Of a stretch of 64,000 bases of DNA, positions 27,063 to 36,283 are shown piece after piece. The notes under the pieces were generated by a model. That model was not told where the DNA came from. It did no database searches and was given only the letters and a program-made list of their open reading frames with translations. This DNA is from Cyclobacterium sp. 1_MG-2023. Its GTDB lineage: Bacteria > Bacteroidota > Bacteroidia > Cytophagales > Cyclobacteriaceae. A program made the position numbers and the translations under genes. Position 1 is the first letter of the stretch; each line of letters starts with the position of its first letter. Location of the stretch: positions 146,081-210,080 of the forward strand of contig NZ_JAUOPC010000001.1 of NCBI RefSeq assembly GCF_030546805.1. The letters are read 5' to 3'.

Positions 27063-27650
27063 ATGGACAATAACCTATCCGTTCCTGAGCTAGTAGGCTT
27101 ATTGCAGACCGGAGATCAAAAAGCCTATAATAAGTTGTATAAACTATTCGGTCCTAAAATTCTTAATACTTGCAGGAAAATGTTTTTAAATCGGCAAGAT
27201 TCAGAAGAGGTGGTGCAAGAAGTGTTTTTAAAAGTATGGGAAAAAAGAGCAACATTGGACAGTACTTTGTCTTTTAATGCTTACTTGCTCTCCATAATGA
27301 AGTCTAGGATTTTTAAGCGATCTAAAAAGCAGGCATTGGAGATTGCTTATCAAAAGTACAATATTCATTTTTTAAAAAAATCAGACAATAGTACCGAGGA
27401 ACAAATTCTATTTGAAGAAATTAAGTCATTCTCAAACAGAGCGATTGCTTCACTACCCAAAGGACAAAAAGAAGTCATTTCCCTAAGGTATTCGGAACAA
27501 TTGACCTCAGATGAAATTGCGGAAAAACTACATATCTCCAAAAGAACTGTTGAAAATCAACTGTATAAAGCTACTAAAAAGCTAAAAAAACAGTTTATCT
27601 CCAATGAATTAATTCCCTATGAAATGCTTTTAATATTGTTTATTTATTAA
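27063..27650 (+). CDS. ECF-type RNA polymerase sigma factor, SusCD-linked
   Basis: A 195-residue sigma-70 factor of the extracytoplasmic group. I chose the ATG at 27063 (MDNNLSVPEL) since the upstream frame reads like untranslated sequence. Region 2 covers about 25-90 (LFLNRQDSEEVVQEVFLKVWEKR), and region 4 about 130-180 (LPKGQKEVISLRYSEQLTSDEIAEKLHISKRTVENQLYKATKKLKK). FecR and a SusC with an N-terminal STN domain follow, the usual regulated set in Bacteroidota: the receptor signals through FecR to release the sigma factor when its ligand binds. Confidence 0.93.
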   Translation: MDNNLSVPELVGLLQTGDQKAYNKLYKLFGPKILNTCRKMFLNRQDSEEVVQEVFLKVWEKRATLDSTLSFNAYLLSIMKSRIFKRSKKQALEIAYQKYNIHFLKKSDNSTEEQILFEEIKSFSNRAIASLPKGQKEVISLRYSEQLTSDEIAEKLHISKRTVENQLYKATKKLKKQFISNELIPYEMLLILFIY

Positions 27651-27779
27651 ACAGACTTATAATTAGTTGGTTATTTTGTAAAAAAAATAAGAATATATTA
27701 AATATATAGTAAAAATAATAATTGACGTAAGTAAATGTAGGTAGTAGAGGATATATACCATATAAACAATTGGTTTTAG

Positions 27780-28814
27780 ATGGATAACTTCACCAAAAAA
27801 TGGCAAGATTTTCATGAAGGCAAACTTTCAAAAAAGGAAGCGATTGAATTTTTGCATTTTCTTGAAAGCGATCTTGGAAAAAGAAGCTATCAAAAACTAC
27901 TGAAAGAAACTTGGGCTGAAGAGGAAGAAATTAAATCAATAAAAGTAACTCACCTTTCAAAACCTTCTCGCTCAAAGTCCAACAAAGACCTGCCTTCTAA
28001 CAACACTGAAGATTTTTTTAATAGCTTTCATTCTACAAAAATTTCTGCGTTTAAATCTATTTTTAAATATGCTGCCTGTATAGTAGCATTATTATTGGTT
28101 TTAAAGACCCTTGATTTTTGGGCGGATGGGAATAAGGAAGAAAAGAAAGTTGAGCAAGAAGTTGTATGGCTTAGTAAATCCAATCCTCAGGGAATCAAAT
28201 CTAAGATCTTATTACCAGATAGTTCAAGGGTTTATCTTAATGCAGGAAGTGAAATTAAATACCCGGAAAACTTTATAGTTAACCGACAAGTGATTTTAAA
28301 AGGTGAAGCATTTTTTGAAGTTTTTAGAGACAAAGATCATCCATTTACGGTAGAAGCCTCCCACATCAAAACACAAGTATTGGGTACCTCTTTTAATGTC
28401 AATTCAGTTTTTCCTGAATCCGTTGAAATTGGATTGGCCACAGGTTCATTAAAAATCTTAAACGCTAGCTCAGGTGAAGAATTAATATTGGCCCCGGGGG
28501 AAGCTAGCAATATAGCTTCCGGACAAGGAGAAATGATAAAATACAGTGTAGATCCCAAAAAAATCGCCCCATGGAAAGAAGGTATCCTGCATTTCAACAA
28601 TGAAGATTTTGAACGAGTAGTCAAAAAATTGGAGAACTGGTATGGGGTTGAAATTACAGTTAAAGGAGAGATCCCCAAAGAAAAATGCAATGGAGATTTT
28701 CAGAAAAACACTTACCTGACAAATGTTTTAAATGTATTGGGCCATGCCTTGAATTTCCATTTTGATATAAATATGAACCAAGTAACTATAAATACCAATA
28801 ATATGAATGAATAA
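27780..28814 (+). CDS. FecR-family anti-sigma factor
   Basis: A 344-residue inner-membrane protein. A short cytoplasmic N-terminal part (about 1-85) should hold the sigma factor, one membrane helix lies at about 93-113 (IFKYAACIVALLLVLKTL), and the periplasmic part has the FecR motif: SKILLPDSSRVYLNAGSEIKYP, RQVILKGEAFFEVFRDKDHPF, and VLGTSFNV. The final 70 residues (HFNNEDFERVVKKLENWYGVEI and so on) form the C-terminal secretin-like domain that contacts the SusC N-terminus. It lies between the sigma factor and SusC genes. Confidence 0.93.
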   Translation: MDNFTKKWQDFHEGKLSKKEAIEFLHFLESDLGKRSYQKLLKETWAEEEEIKSIKVTHLSKPSRSKSNKDLPSNNTEDFFNSFHSTKISAFKSIFKYAACIVALLLVLKTLDFWADGNKEEKKVEQEVVWLSKSNPQGIKSKILLPDSSRVYLNAGSEIKYPENFIVNRQVILKGEAFFEVFRDKDHPFTVEASHIKTQVLGTSFNVNSVFPESVEIGLATGSLKILNASSGEELILAPGEASNIASGQGEMIKYSVDPKKIAPWKEGILHFNNEDFERVVKKLENWYGVEITVKGEIPKEKCNGDFQKNTYLTNVLNVLGHALNFHFDINMNQVTINTNNMNE

Positions 28815-28853
28815 GTAGTACAATAATTATTTCTAACCAATACCCAAAATTCC

Positions 28854-31800
28854 ATGAAACATGTTTTATTTAACAAGTTTAATAGCCTAAAGTATAGGAT
28901 ACTTATCGTTGGGTTATTAAGCATAATCACCGTGCTGCCTACATCAGCTGCCAATACTGCCAAGAGTATTGAAGATGTAAAAATTAGAATGGATTTCCTT
29001 GAAGGAAATTTGAAAGATCTATTAAATAATATAGAAAGTAAGACAGATTATCGGTTTTTCTACACAGATCAGGCGATTGAAGATTCCGAAGTCCTTACCT
29101 TGGATAGAAGCAAGGGAACTGTCGCAGATATTTTAAAGGACTTGGCGCGTCTTAAAAACTTGCATTTCAAGCAGGTTAACAATAATATTAGTGTGAAGTA
29201 TTTGGGGGAAAAACCAAATCAGAAAAAGGTTGAAATTATTCTGGAACGTGCTGACATCAACGTAAAAGGTCAGGTTACAGATAAATCCGGAGAACCTATT
29301 CCGGGGGCTGCCATATCCGTTATCGGAACCACAGTTGGCACCATAACGGACATTGACGGTAATTTTTCATTAACGGCTCCTGAAGATGGAGAGTTGATGG
29401 TATCTTATATAGGGTTCACTACGCAAAGGATTCAAATCAATTCCCGGTCCATCATTAATGTTACCCTGGAGGAGAACATCGCCGGCTTAGAAGAAGTTGT
29501 GGTGACTGCTTTAGGGATTAAAAGAGAGGCCAAGAGCCTGGGTTATGCTACTTCTACGGTAGAATCTGAAGAAATGACCATCAACAGGACCCCCAATTTT
29601 ATCAATTCCCTTCAAGGGAAAGTTGCAGGGGTAAACATTTCTTCCATGGGTTCCGGACCTCAGGGTAGTAGTAAAATTAGGATTAGAGGGGTTTCTTCAT
29701 TTGGAGGAAATAATAGCCCGCTTATCGTTGTCAATGGCGTTCCCATAGACAATACTAATTTTGGTGTAAGTGGAGATGTATCTGAGGTTGGAAGTAACAG
29801 GAAATCGGATAGTGGAGATGGATTGAGCAGTATAAACCCTGATGATATCACTTCAATGTCAGTATTGAAAGGTGCTGCTGCTTCTGCATTATATGGGGCA
29901 AGGGCAAAAGATGGTGTAATAATGATTACTACCCGAAACAGGGCCACAGGTTCAGGAATTCAAATAGAACTCAATACCAATTATACCAATGACACCCCGC
30001 TTGATTTTACTGATTACCAGTATGAATATGGACAAGGTGAAGGTGGACTAAGGCCAACCTCACCAAGACCGGTTTCTGGCGTTTGGAGCTTTGGGGAAAA
30101 AATTGAGCCCGGAATGACACAAATCTTATTTGATGGAATTGAAGTGCCTTACACTGCTCAACCCAACAAGATTAGAGATTACTATAGAAATGGTTCGACC
30201 CTTTCCAATACTGTCACCTTGTCCTCAGGAGGAGAAAATGGTGGCTTTAGTTTGTCAGTTGCAAACATGGACAGTAAAGCCATTTTGCCGGGCTCCAATT
30301 ACAATCGAAAAACAATAAACTTGGGCTTTACCCAAAACATCAACAAGTTAACGGTTTCCGGAAATATCAATTATTCCAAAGAGGATAGAATCAATCCCCC
30401 CAATATAGCAGAGCAGGATTTTAGTCCTGTGGTCATTTATACACTTGCTAGTAGTATGCCTTTGGATTTATTGGAGCAATATGCATTTGATGAAAATGGG
30501 GATGAATTTCCTTATTCAAGGTTTACCAACAGAACCAATCCATACTTTGCCCTTTCCAGATTTGAAAACAATATCAGAGATAGGGTTTATGGAAATATAA
30601 CTGCCAGGTATGACATTACAGATTGGTTATATGTTCAGGGTAGGTTTGGACAAGATTTTTATTCCAGAGATTCGGAATACAATTTACCAACAGGCTCTCA
30701 AAGACAATCATCACCACCTCCCGGATTTGTCAATGGACAATATGTTCAGGATATCAGAAGGTTTAGAGAGGTTAATACAGATTTTCTATTAGGAATGAAT
30801 AAATCTTTTGGTGACTTTGGCTTAATGGTTAACCTTGGTGGAAACCAAATGTATAGGAGGTTGGATGTTAACACCCTTTTGGGAGAAAACTTCTATACCA
30901 GAGACCTTTATACCATAGGAAATGCCAGTAAGATTACTACCAATTACAGCATTTCTGAAAGACAAGTGAATTCCTTATATGGTAGCACTGAATTGTCTTG
31001 GAAAGGCTATTTATACTTAAATGGTACAGTTAGAAACGATTGGTTTTCTACCCTTTCTCCTGAAAATAGAAGTATTGTTTACCCTTCTATCACCGGTAGT
31101 TTTGTCTTCTCTCAGGCATTTGAAAACCTGCCTAACTGGATGACCTTTGGGAAAATTAGGGTGGCTTATGCGGAAGTAGGTAGTGATACAGATGTTCAGC
31201 CTTATGCAAACAATCTGTTTTACAATATCAACCAGCAGCAATTCCCCAACTCCAACGGAGTGGCACAGCCAGTGGGAAGTGTAAGTGGCTCAGTGGTGCC
31301 CAATTCCAATTTAAGACCCATGAGAGTTCGGGAAAAGGAAATTGGGTTGGAAATGACCTTGTTTGATAACCTGCGTTTTGAAGTTTCCTATTACGATAAG
31401 TTATCTTCTGATCAAATTCTGCAGGCTCAGATTTCAAATGGTTCCGGATATGTCAATCAATTGATTAATGTCGGGGAAAGTGAGAATAAAGGACTAGAAA
31501 TGTATGCGAATATTTCACCTATAAAAACTTCTGATTTTGAGTGGAATTTTGGAGCCAATGCTTCTTATAATCAATCCAAAGTTTTAAGTCTTGGTGATGA
31601 TGTTGAGGGTTCTTTTATTACAGTTGGATTGGCAGAGTTTCATGGCGAATTAAGGCAGGAGGTTGGGAAACCCATGGCGCAATTGTATGGCTGGGGTTAC
31701 CTAAGAGATGACCAAGGAAGACAAGTTTTTGATCCGGACAGTGGTAGACCATTGAGATCAAATGAGCAATTAAACTTTGGTTCAGCAATCCCTGTATGGG

Positions 31801-32315
31801 TAGGCGGCTTTACGAATAGTTTCAATTATAAAAAGCTTAGCTTTTCCTTCTTGATAGATTTTAAACTGGGACACAAGTTGATTTCAGGCACCCATACCAA
31901 TGCTTATAGACATGGGTTAGACAAGGCTACCCTTGTTGGTAGAGAGCAAGGATATGTTGTTGGCGATGGTGTTAACCCTAATGGGGAAATCAATACGGCT
32001 CAAGCTCCTGTACAGACATTTTATGAAACGATTCGTTCCGGAAGAATGTCTGAACAGTCTGTATTTAATGCCGGTTCATGGCAGTTGCGTCAGTTGACCT
32101 TGGGATATGACTTAACTGACTTGATTCCACAAAACAATTTTATCAAAGGATTGAGATTGAATGTTGTTTCAAACAATGTTGCGGTAATAAAAAAATGGGT
32201 ACCTCATATCCATCCGGACCAAAATGGTATTATCTCCGATAATAGTGCAGGTTTGGAAGCTACCGGTTTACCGGTTACCAGAAGTATTGGTTTTAACCTG
32301 AATGTGAAGTTTTAA
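28854..32315 (+). CDS. SusC/RagA-type TonB-dependent outer-membrane transporter
   Basis: A 1153-residue outer-membrane importer. Domains in order: signal sequence (about 1-33), STN signalling domain (about 43-115), carboxypeptidase-regulatory-like domain (about 133-210; GQVTDKSGEPIPGAAISV), plug (about 220-350, starting with LEEVVVTALG), then the beta-barrel ending in VTRSIGFNLNVKF with the terminal aromatic residue needed for assembly. It moves substrates bound by its SusD partner using TonB energy. The STN domain means it can also signal to the FecR just upstream. The ligand is unknown, though the sugar-acid cluster downstream suggests a uronate- or aldarate-containing glycan. Confidence 0.95.
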   Translation: MKHVLFNKFNSLKYRILIVGLLSIITVLPTSAANTAKSIEDVKIRMDFLEGNLKDLLNNIESKTDYRFFYTDQAIEDSEVLTLDRSKGTVADILKDLARLKNLHFKQVNNNISVKYLGEKPNQKKVEIILERADINVKGQVTDKSGEPIPGAAISVIGTTVGTITDIDGNFSLTAPEDGELMVSYIGFTTQRIQINSRSIINVTLEENIAGLEEVVVTALGIKREAKSLGYATSTVESEEMTINRTPNFINSLQGKVAGVNISSMGSGPQGSSKIRIRGVSSFGGNNSPLIVVNGVPIDNTNFGVSGDVSEVGSNRKSDSGDGLSSINPDDITSMSVLKGAAASALYGARAKDGVIMITTRNRATGSGIQIELNTNYTNDTPLDFTDYQYEYGQGEGGLRPTSPRPVSGVWSFGEKIEPGMTQILFDGIEVPYTAQPNKIRDYYRNGSTLSNTVTLSSGGENGGFSLSVANMDSKAILPGSNYNRKTINLGFTQNINKLTVSGNINYSKEDRINPPNIAEQDFSPVVIYTLASSMPLDLLEQYAFDENGDEFPYSRFTNRTNPYFALSRFENNIRDRVYGNITARYDITDWLYVQGRFGQDFYSRDSEYNLPTGSQRQSSPPPGFVNGQYVQDIRRFREVNTDFLLGMNKSFGDFGLMVNLGGNQMYRRLDVNTLLGENFYTRDLYTIGNASKITTNYSISERQVNSLYGSTELSWKGYLYLNGTVRNDWFSTLSPENRSIVYPSITGSFVFSQAFENLPNWMTFGKIRVAYAEVGSDTDVQPYANNLFYNINQQQFPNSNGVAQPVGSVSGSVVPNSNLRPMRVREKEIGLEMTLFDNLRFEVSYYDKLSSDQILQAQISNGSGYVNQLINVGESENKGLEMYANISPIKTSDFEWNFGANASYNQSKVLSLGDDVEGSFITVGLAEFHGELRQEVGKPMAQLYGWGYLRDDQGRQVFDPDSGRPLRSNEQLNFGSAIPVWVGGFTNSFNYKKLSFSFLIDFKLGHKLISGTHTNAYRHGLDKATLVGREQGYVVGDGVNPNGEINTAQAPVQTFYETIRSGRMSEQSVFNAGSWQLRQLTLGYDLTDLIPQNNFIKGLRLNVVSNNVAVIKKWVPHIHPDQNGIISDNSAGLEATGLPVTRSIGFNLNVKF

Positions 32316-32365
32316 TGACTTTGCTGCTAGCCATGAAATGTGAGTTACAACTAAATTAATTAGCG

Positions 32366-33898
32366 ATGAAAAAGTCTAAAAAATCATATATATACCCTGT
32401 TATTTTGCTATTCCTTTTGTTCTCCTGTGATTCAGGATTTGATGAAATGAATACCAACCCGGTCAGGTTAACATCAATTGACCCCACCTTTCAATTAAAC
32501 CAGGCGATCATTACCAGTTCTCCGGGTTACAATAATTTGACCTATGAAGTTACCATAGTTAGGCAAATGATTACTCCCTTCCAAGGTGTTGGAACAGGAG
32601 GGAATTTAAATCAAGACAATAGAGCTGCCACCCAAGGTAACTGGTATACCTATTATCAAACCATAATTAAAAATCTGGTGGATGGCTTATCAGCACTGGA
32701 GGATATGCCGGATAGAACCAACTTGGAACACATCTTGAAAATTTGGAAAGCCCATGCATTTCTAGTTTTGACAGATACCTATGGTGATATTCCATATACT
32801 GAAGCCGGAAAAGGTTATATCGATGGTGTAGTATTTCCTAAATATGATTCTCAGGAAAGTATTTACAATGCCATATTAAACGATTTAGAAGCTGCAGTCC
32901 AAGGACTTGATGCTTCCAAAGACGATATTGGTCAAGAAGTTATGTACAGTGGCAATATCATACAGTGGAAAAGGTTAGGGAATTCTTTATTGTTGCGTGC
33001 CGGAATGCGTTTGTCAAAAGTTGACCCTTCAGCAGCAGCTTCCTATGCAAGCAAGGCGGTTGCAGGAGGTTTGATGCAATCCAATGATGACAACGCTGTG
33101 GTTAGACACAATGCCGACTACAGAAATGGTGTTGGAACAAACTTGAATGGGGGGCAAGCCCCATTTTATTACCTTGATAAGGAATTTGTTGATTTCTTCA
33201 AAGCCAACGAAGACCCAAGGTTGACATCTATAGGAGTGAGATATATTGGTGCCCTTAGTGGCAACGACCAGGTAGAAGCCAATGCAGTAAGAGCTTTTGA
33301 TGCACAAATAGGAATGCCTCAAGGTTATGACAATACCACCATCATCCCTGTAGTGGAAGATGAAGGACTTGCCAGCCTTTTTGATTATAGTCAATTGGAT
33401 AGGAGCAGAATGGGAAACCCCGAAGCACCCAATTTTTTGGTAACTTATTCTCAAACTTTACTTCTTTGGGCTGAGGCGGCTTATCGTGGCTGGGCTCCGG
33501 GAGATCCGGAAGAGCTCTACCATGCGGGCATAAGAGCCCATATGGAACAAATGGCATTATGGGGTAATAATGTAGCCATCCCCTCTGATGAGATAGATGC
33601 CTATATTGCTAATCACCCTTTAGAGGTAGGAAAGGAACTGGAATTGATCAATACACAATATTGGGTTTCTTCCTTTTTAATAGGTCATGAAGCCTGGTCA
33701 AATTTCAGAAGATCCGGTTATCCCATATTAACTCCCAATCCATATCCAGGCAGTGATCTTAAAGAAGAAGACTTTATCAGAAGGCTTACTTATCCTGACG
33801 CTGAGTTGACGGTAAACAAAGATAATATAGATGTAGCCACCAGTAGAATGGGGCCTGATATTCTTGATACTAGGGTTTGGTGGGACGTAGAGCAATAG
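32366..33898 (+). CDS. SusD/RagB-type substrate-binding lipoprotein
   Basis: A 510-residue surface lipoprotein, signal peptide ending at LFSC (cysteine about 21). It belongs to the SusD-like group with the early GFDEMNTNPVRLTSIDP start and helical TPR-like body (LKIWKAHAFLVLTDTYGDIPYTEA). It captures the ligand on the cell surface and closes the SusC barrel. It starts 51 bp after susC and is followed by a hairpin that could limit readthrough into the catabolic genes. Confidence 0.93.
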   Translation: MKKSKKSYIYPVILLFLLFSCDSGFDEMNTNPVRLTSIDPTFQLNQAIITSSPGYNNLTYEVTIVRQMITPFQGVGTGGNLNQDNRAATQGNWYTYYQTIIKNLVDGLSALEDMPDRTNLEHILKIWKAHAFLVLTDTYGDIPYTEAGKGYIDGVVFPKYDSQESIYNAILNDLEAAVQGLDASKDDIGQEVMYSGNIIQWKRLGNSLLLRAGMRLSKVDPSAAASYASKAVAGGLMQSNDDNAVVRHNADYRNGVGTNLNGGQAPFYYLDKEFVDFFKANEDPRLTSIGVRYIGALSGNDQVEANAVRAFDAQIGMPQGYDNTTIIPVVEDEGLASLFDYSQLDRSRMGNPEAPNFLVTYSQTLLLWAEAAYRGWAPGDPEELYHAGIRAHMEQMALWGNNVAIPSDEIDAYIANHPLEVGKELELINTQYWVSSFLIGHEAWSNFRRSGYPILTPNPYPGSDLKEEDFIRRLTYPDAELTVNKDNIDVATSRMGPDILDTRVWWDVEQ

Positions 33899-33928
33899 TA
33901 TTTAACAACCTATTATTTCCTATTTAAA

Positions 33929-33971
33929 AACCTTGGCTATGTGTTGAAAATTCAATGACATAGCCAAGGTT
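33929..33971. terminator. Long hairpin after the SusD gene
   Basis: A perfect 14-bp stem, AACCTTGGCTATGT with ACATAGCCAAGGTT, is extended inside by TTGAA/TTCAA. There is no following T-run, so on its own it would be a weak terminator. It may instead stabilise the 3' end of the susCD message or partly insulate it from the catabolic genes downstream. Confidence 0.6.
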
Positions 33972-34051
33972 ATAAGAAATCAACTGAATTTCAGCTGAAT
34001 ATAAAATGGTGAGGCTGTTTTGTATGGATTGTTATTGACAATAAACCTAAA

Positions 34052-34825
34052 ATGAAAAATATAAAAGAAAGATTAAAATCCGGTGAAACATTGGCCGGTT
34101 GTTGGCTAAACTTAGGCAGTTCTGTAACAGCAGAAATTGTGGGTTCATCAGGTTACGACTGGGTGCTGATCGATTTAGAACATGGTTCAGGTGAACAGAG
34201 CGATTTATTGCACCAACTTCAGGCCTTAGCGAATACTCCCGCTACAGCTTTGGTTCGGGTTGAGAGTCATCAAAAAGAAAGGATTCATCGGGTATTGGAT
34301 CTGGGAGCCAATGGAGTTATGGTTCCTCAGATAAAAAAAGCAGCAGAAGCCAAAGCTGCCATTGCAGGAATCCATTATCCTCCTAACGGGGTGCGAGGCG
34401 TGGCAAAAATGGTCAGGGCAACAGGTTTCGGTAAAAACTTCGACGCCTATAAAAAAGGTACAATGGAAAACCTATTAGGGGTTATCCAAATTGAAACAGT
34501 AGAAGCCTTAGATGAGCTGGATGAAATTGCTGCGCTACCGGGTGTAGATGTGTTATTTATTGGTCCTGCAGACCTTACCATGGCTTTAGGAATAGATGGA
34601 GACTTGTCCCACCCTTTGTTTATAGACGCAGTAAAGAAAATTGTGAAGGCTGCAAAAAAGGCTGGTAAAGCCGTCGGTATTCTGCTTTTCGATCCCAACG
34701 ATTTCCAAAAATACAACGACCTGGGTATTCAGCTTATCGCATGTGGAGCAGATGCTACCTTTGTAGCCAACGGTGCAAGGGCCATGGCTAGCCAGTTGAA
34801 TTCGGCTAAAAATAAGAAAGGGTAA
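34052..34825 (+). CDS. HpcH/HpaI-type aldolase (GarL-like, 2-keto-3-deoxy acid aldolase)
   Basis: A 257-residue metal-dependent class II aldolase of the HpcH/HpaI family. Motifs: VLIDLEHGSG (catalytic histidine in LEH), RVLDLGANGVMVPQI, YPPNGVRG, IQIETVEALD (metal glutamate) and FIGPADLTMALG (metal aspartate). Length is typical. GarL in this family splits 5-keto-4-deoxyglucarate to pyruvate and tartronate semialdehyde, which would fit the GudD-like and GarR genes downstream; rhamnonate or hydroxy-oxoheptanedioate aldolase activity is the alternative. No export signal, so it works in the cytoplasm. It starts the catabolic cluster, 4 bp ahead of the permease. Confidence 0.85.
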   Translation: MKNIKERLKSGETLAGCWLNLGSSVTAEIVGSSGYDWVLIDLEHGSGEQSDLLHQLQALANTPATALVRVESHQKERIHRVLDLGANGVMVPQIKKAAEAKAAIAGIHYPPNGVRGVAKMVRATGFGKNFDAYKKGTMENLLGVIQIETVEALDELDEIAALPGVDVLFIGPADLTMALGIDGDLSHPLFIDAVKKIVKAAKKAGKAVGILLFDPNDFQKYNDLGIQLIACGADATFVANGARAMASQLNSAKNKKG

Positions 34826-34829
34826 ACTG

Positions 34830-36263
34830 ATGTTGCAAGACCCTTTAATTATTCTAGTCATAGGGATGCTCATCGTAATCGGTGGCATCATAGTCGGGAA
34901 ATTAAACCCTTTTATTGCGCTGATAGTGGCTGCCCTGGTGGTGGCTTGGTTGACTCCTTCAGCAGCTATAGTTGACTTTGCATTAAGCAAGGGCCAATCT
35001 GAATCGGCGGCACAAGCTTTGGCCAATACCTCAATCGGAGAACGAATTGCTGCGGCTTTCGGAAGCACAGTAGGAAAAATAGGTATTTTAATAGCCATGG
35101 CTGCCATCATTGGTAAAGCCATGTTAATGAGTGGTGCTGCAGAACGGATCGTAAGGTCTATTCTAGGATTGACAGGTGAAAAAAATGCCCCTTTGGCATT
35201 CTTGAGCGGTAGTTTCTTCTTGGGCATACCTGTTTTCTTTGATACTGTTTTTTACTTGATGATACCACTGGCGAAAGCCATGGCCATGCGGCTGAAACAG
35301 AGTTATTTATTACTAGTATTGTGTATAACAGCAGGAGCAGCCATGGCCAATTCACTGGTGCCACCAACTCCTGGGCCTCTATTTTTAATTGCTGAAATGG
35401 ATATTCCCATAGGCATGATGATGGTGGGTGGTTTCCTAGTGGGGTCGGTGACCATTATTGTAGGTTATTTCTTTGCTGTGTGGGTAAATAAAAGAAATCC
35501 AATTCCATTGAGGGAATCTATTGATGCTCCTTTAAGTGAAATTGAAGCGCTGGCAAATAAAGATGCTGCTCAATTGCCATCATTGGGAATCTCTTTGTCT
35601 CCAATATTGGTGCCTTTAGTGCTGATTACAGGTAGTGCTATGGTCCACACTTTTATGGATGTGGACAGTGCCGGAAATAGCAATGTTTTGATCTTAATAC
35701 TTCAGTTTTTTGGAGAGAAAAATATGGCGTTAATCATGGGGGCTATGGCTGCCTTGTTGACACTTTATCTTCAAAATCAAAAAGCTGATAAAGGGATGAA
35801 AGGGGCTGTTCAGTCTGCATTAACTAGCGGTGGAGTTATTATTTTGATAACCGCTGCAGGTGGAGCTTTTGGCGCCATGTTGCAACAAACAGGGATTAGT
35901 TTAAGAATTGCCGAGCTTACATCAGGCTATCAAATGGCCCTAATACCTTTGGCATTCTTTATCACAGCTTTGGTGAGAACCGCCCAAGGTTCTGCTACTG
36001 TGGCCATGATCACTGCATCCGGTATTTTATCGGGTATGTCTACCACCGGCCTGGATTTTCATCATCTATATTTAGGATTGGCTATAGCTTGTGGATCTAA
36101 ATTGGTTCCATGGATGAATGACAGTGGATTTTGGATTGTATGTAAAATGAGTAATTTAACTGAGAAAGAAGCTTTGCGGACTTTTTCTCCTTTGCTTACG
36201 ATTATGGGAATTGTAGGATTGGTAACCATAATGATAGCCGCAAAAATATTTCCTTTAGTTTAA
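34830..36263 (+). CDS. GntP-family gluconate/sugar-acid permease
   Basis: A 477-residue inner-membrane transporter with about 12-14 hydrophobic segments. Features of the GntP family (proton symporters for gluconate and related acids): IGGIIVGKLNPFIALIVAALVV near the start, FFLGIPVFFDTVFYLMIPLA, then LVPPTPGPLFLIAEM. It lies 4 bp after the aldolase, so the two are surely cotranscribed. The likely job is uptake of a sugar acid or its deoxy-keto derivative from the periplasm into the cytoplasm. Confidence 0.9.
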   Translation: MLQDPLIILVIGMLIVIGGIIVGKLNPFIALIVAALVVAWLTPSAAIVDFALSKGQSESAAQALANTSIGERIAAAFGSTVGKIGILIAMAAIIGKAMLMSGAAERIVRSILGLTGEKNAPLAFLSGSFFLGIPVFFDTVFYLMIPLAKAMAMRLKQSYLLLVLCITAGAAMANSLVPPTPGPLFLIAEMDIPIGMMMVGGFLVGSVTIIVGYFFAVWVNKRNPIPLRESIDAPLSEIEALANKDAAQLPSLGISLSPILVPLVLITGSAMVHTFMDVDSAGNSNVLILILQFFGEKNMALIMGAMAALLTLYLQNQKADKGMKGAVQSALTSGGVIILITAAGGAFGAMLQQTGISLRIAELTSGYQMALIPLAFFITALVRTAQGSATVAMITASGILSGMSTTGLDFHHLYLGLAIACGSKLVPWMNDSGFWIVCKMSNLTEKEALRTFSPLLTIMGIVGLVTIMIAAKIFPLV

Positions 36264-36283
36264 AATTATTAACCCAAAGTAAT

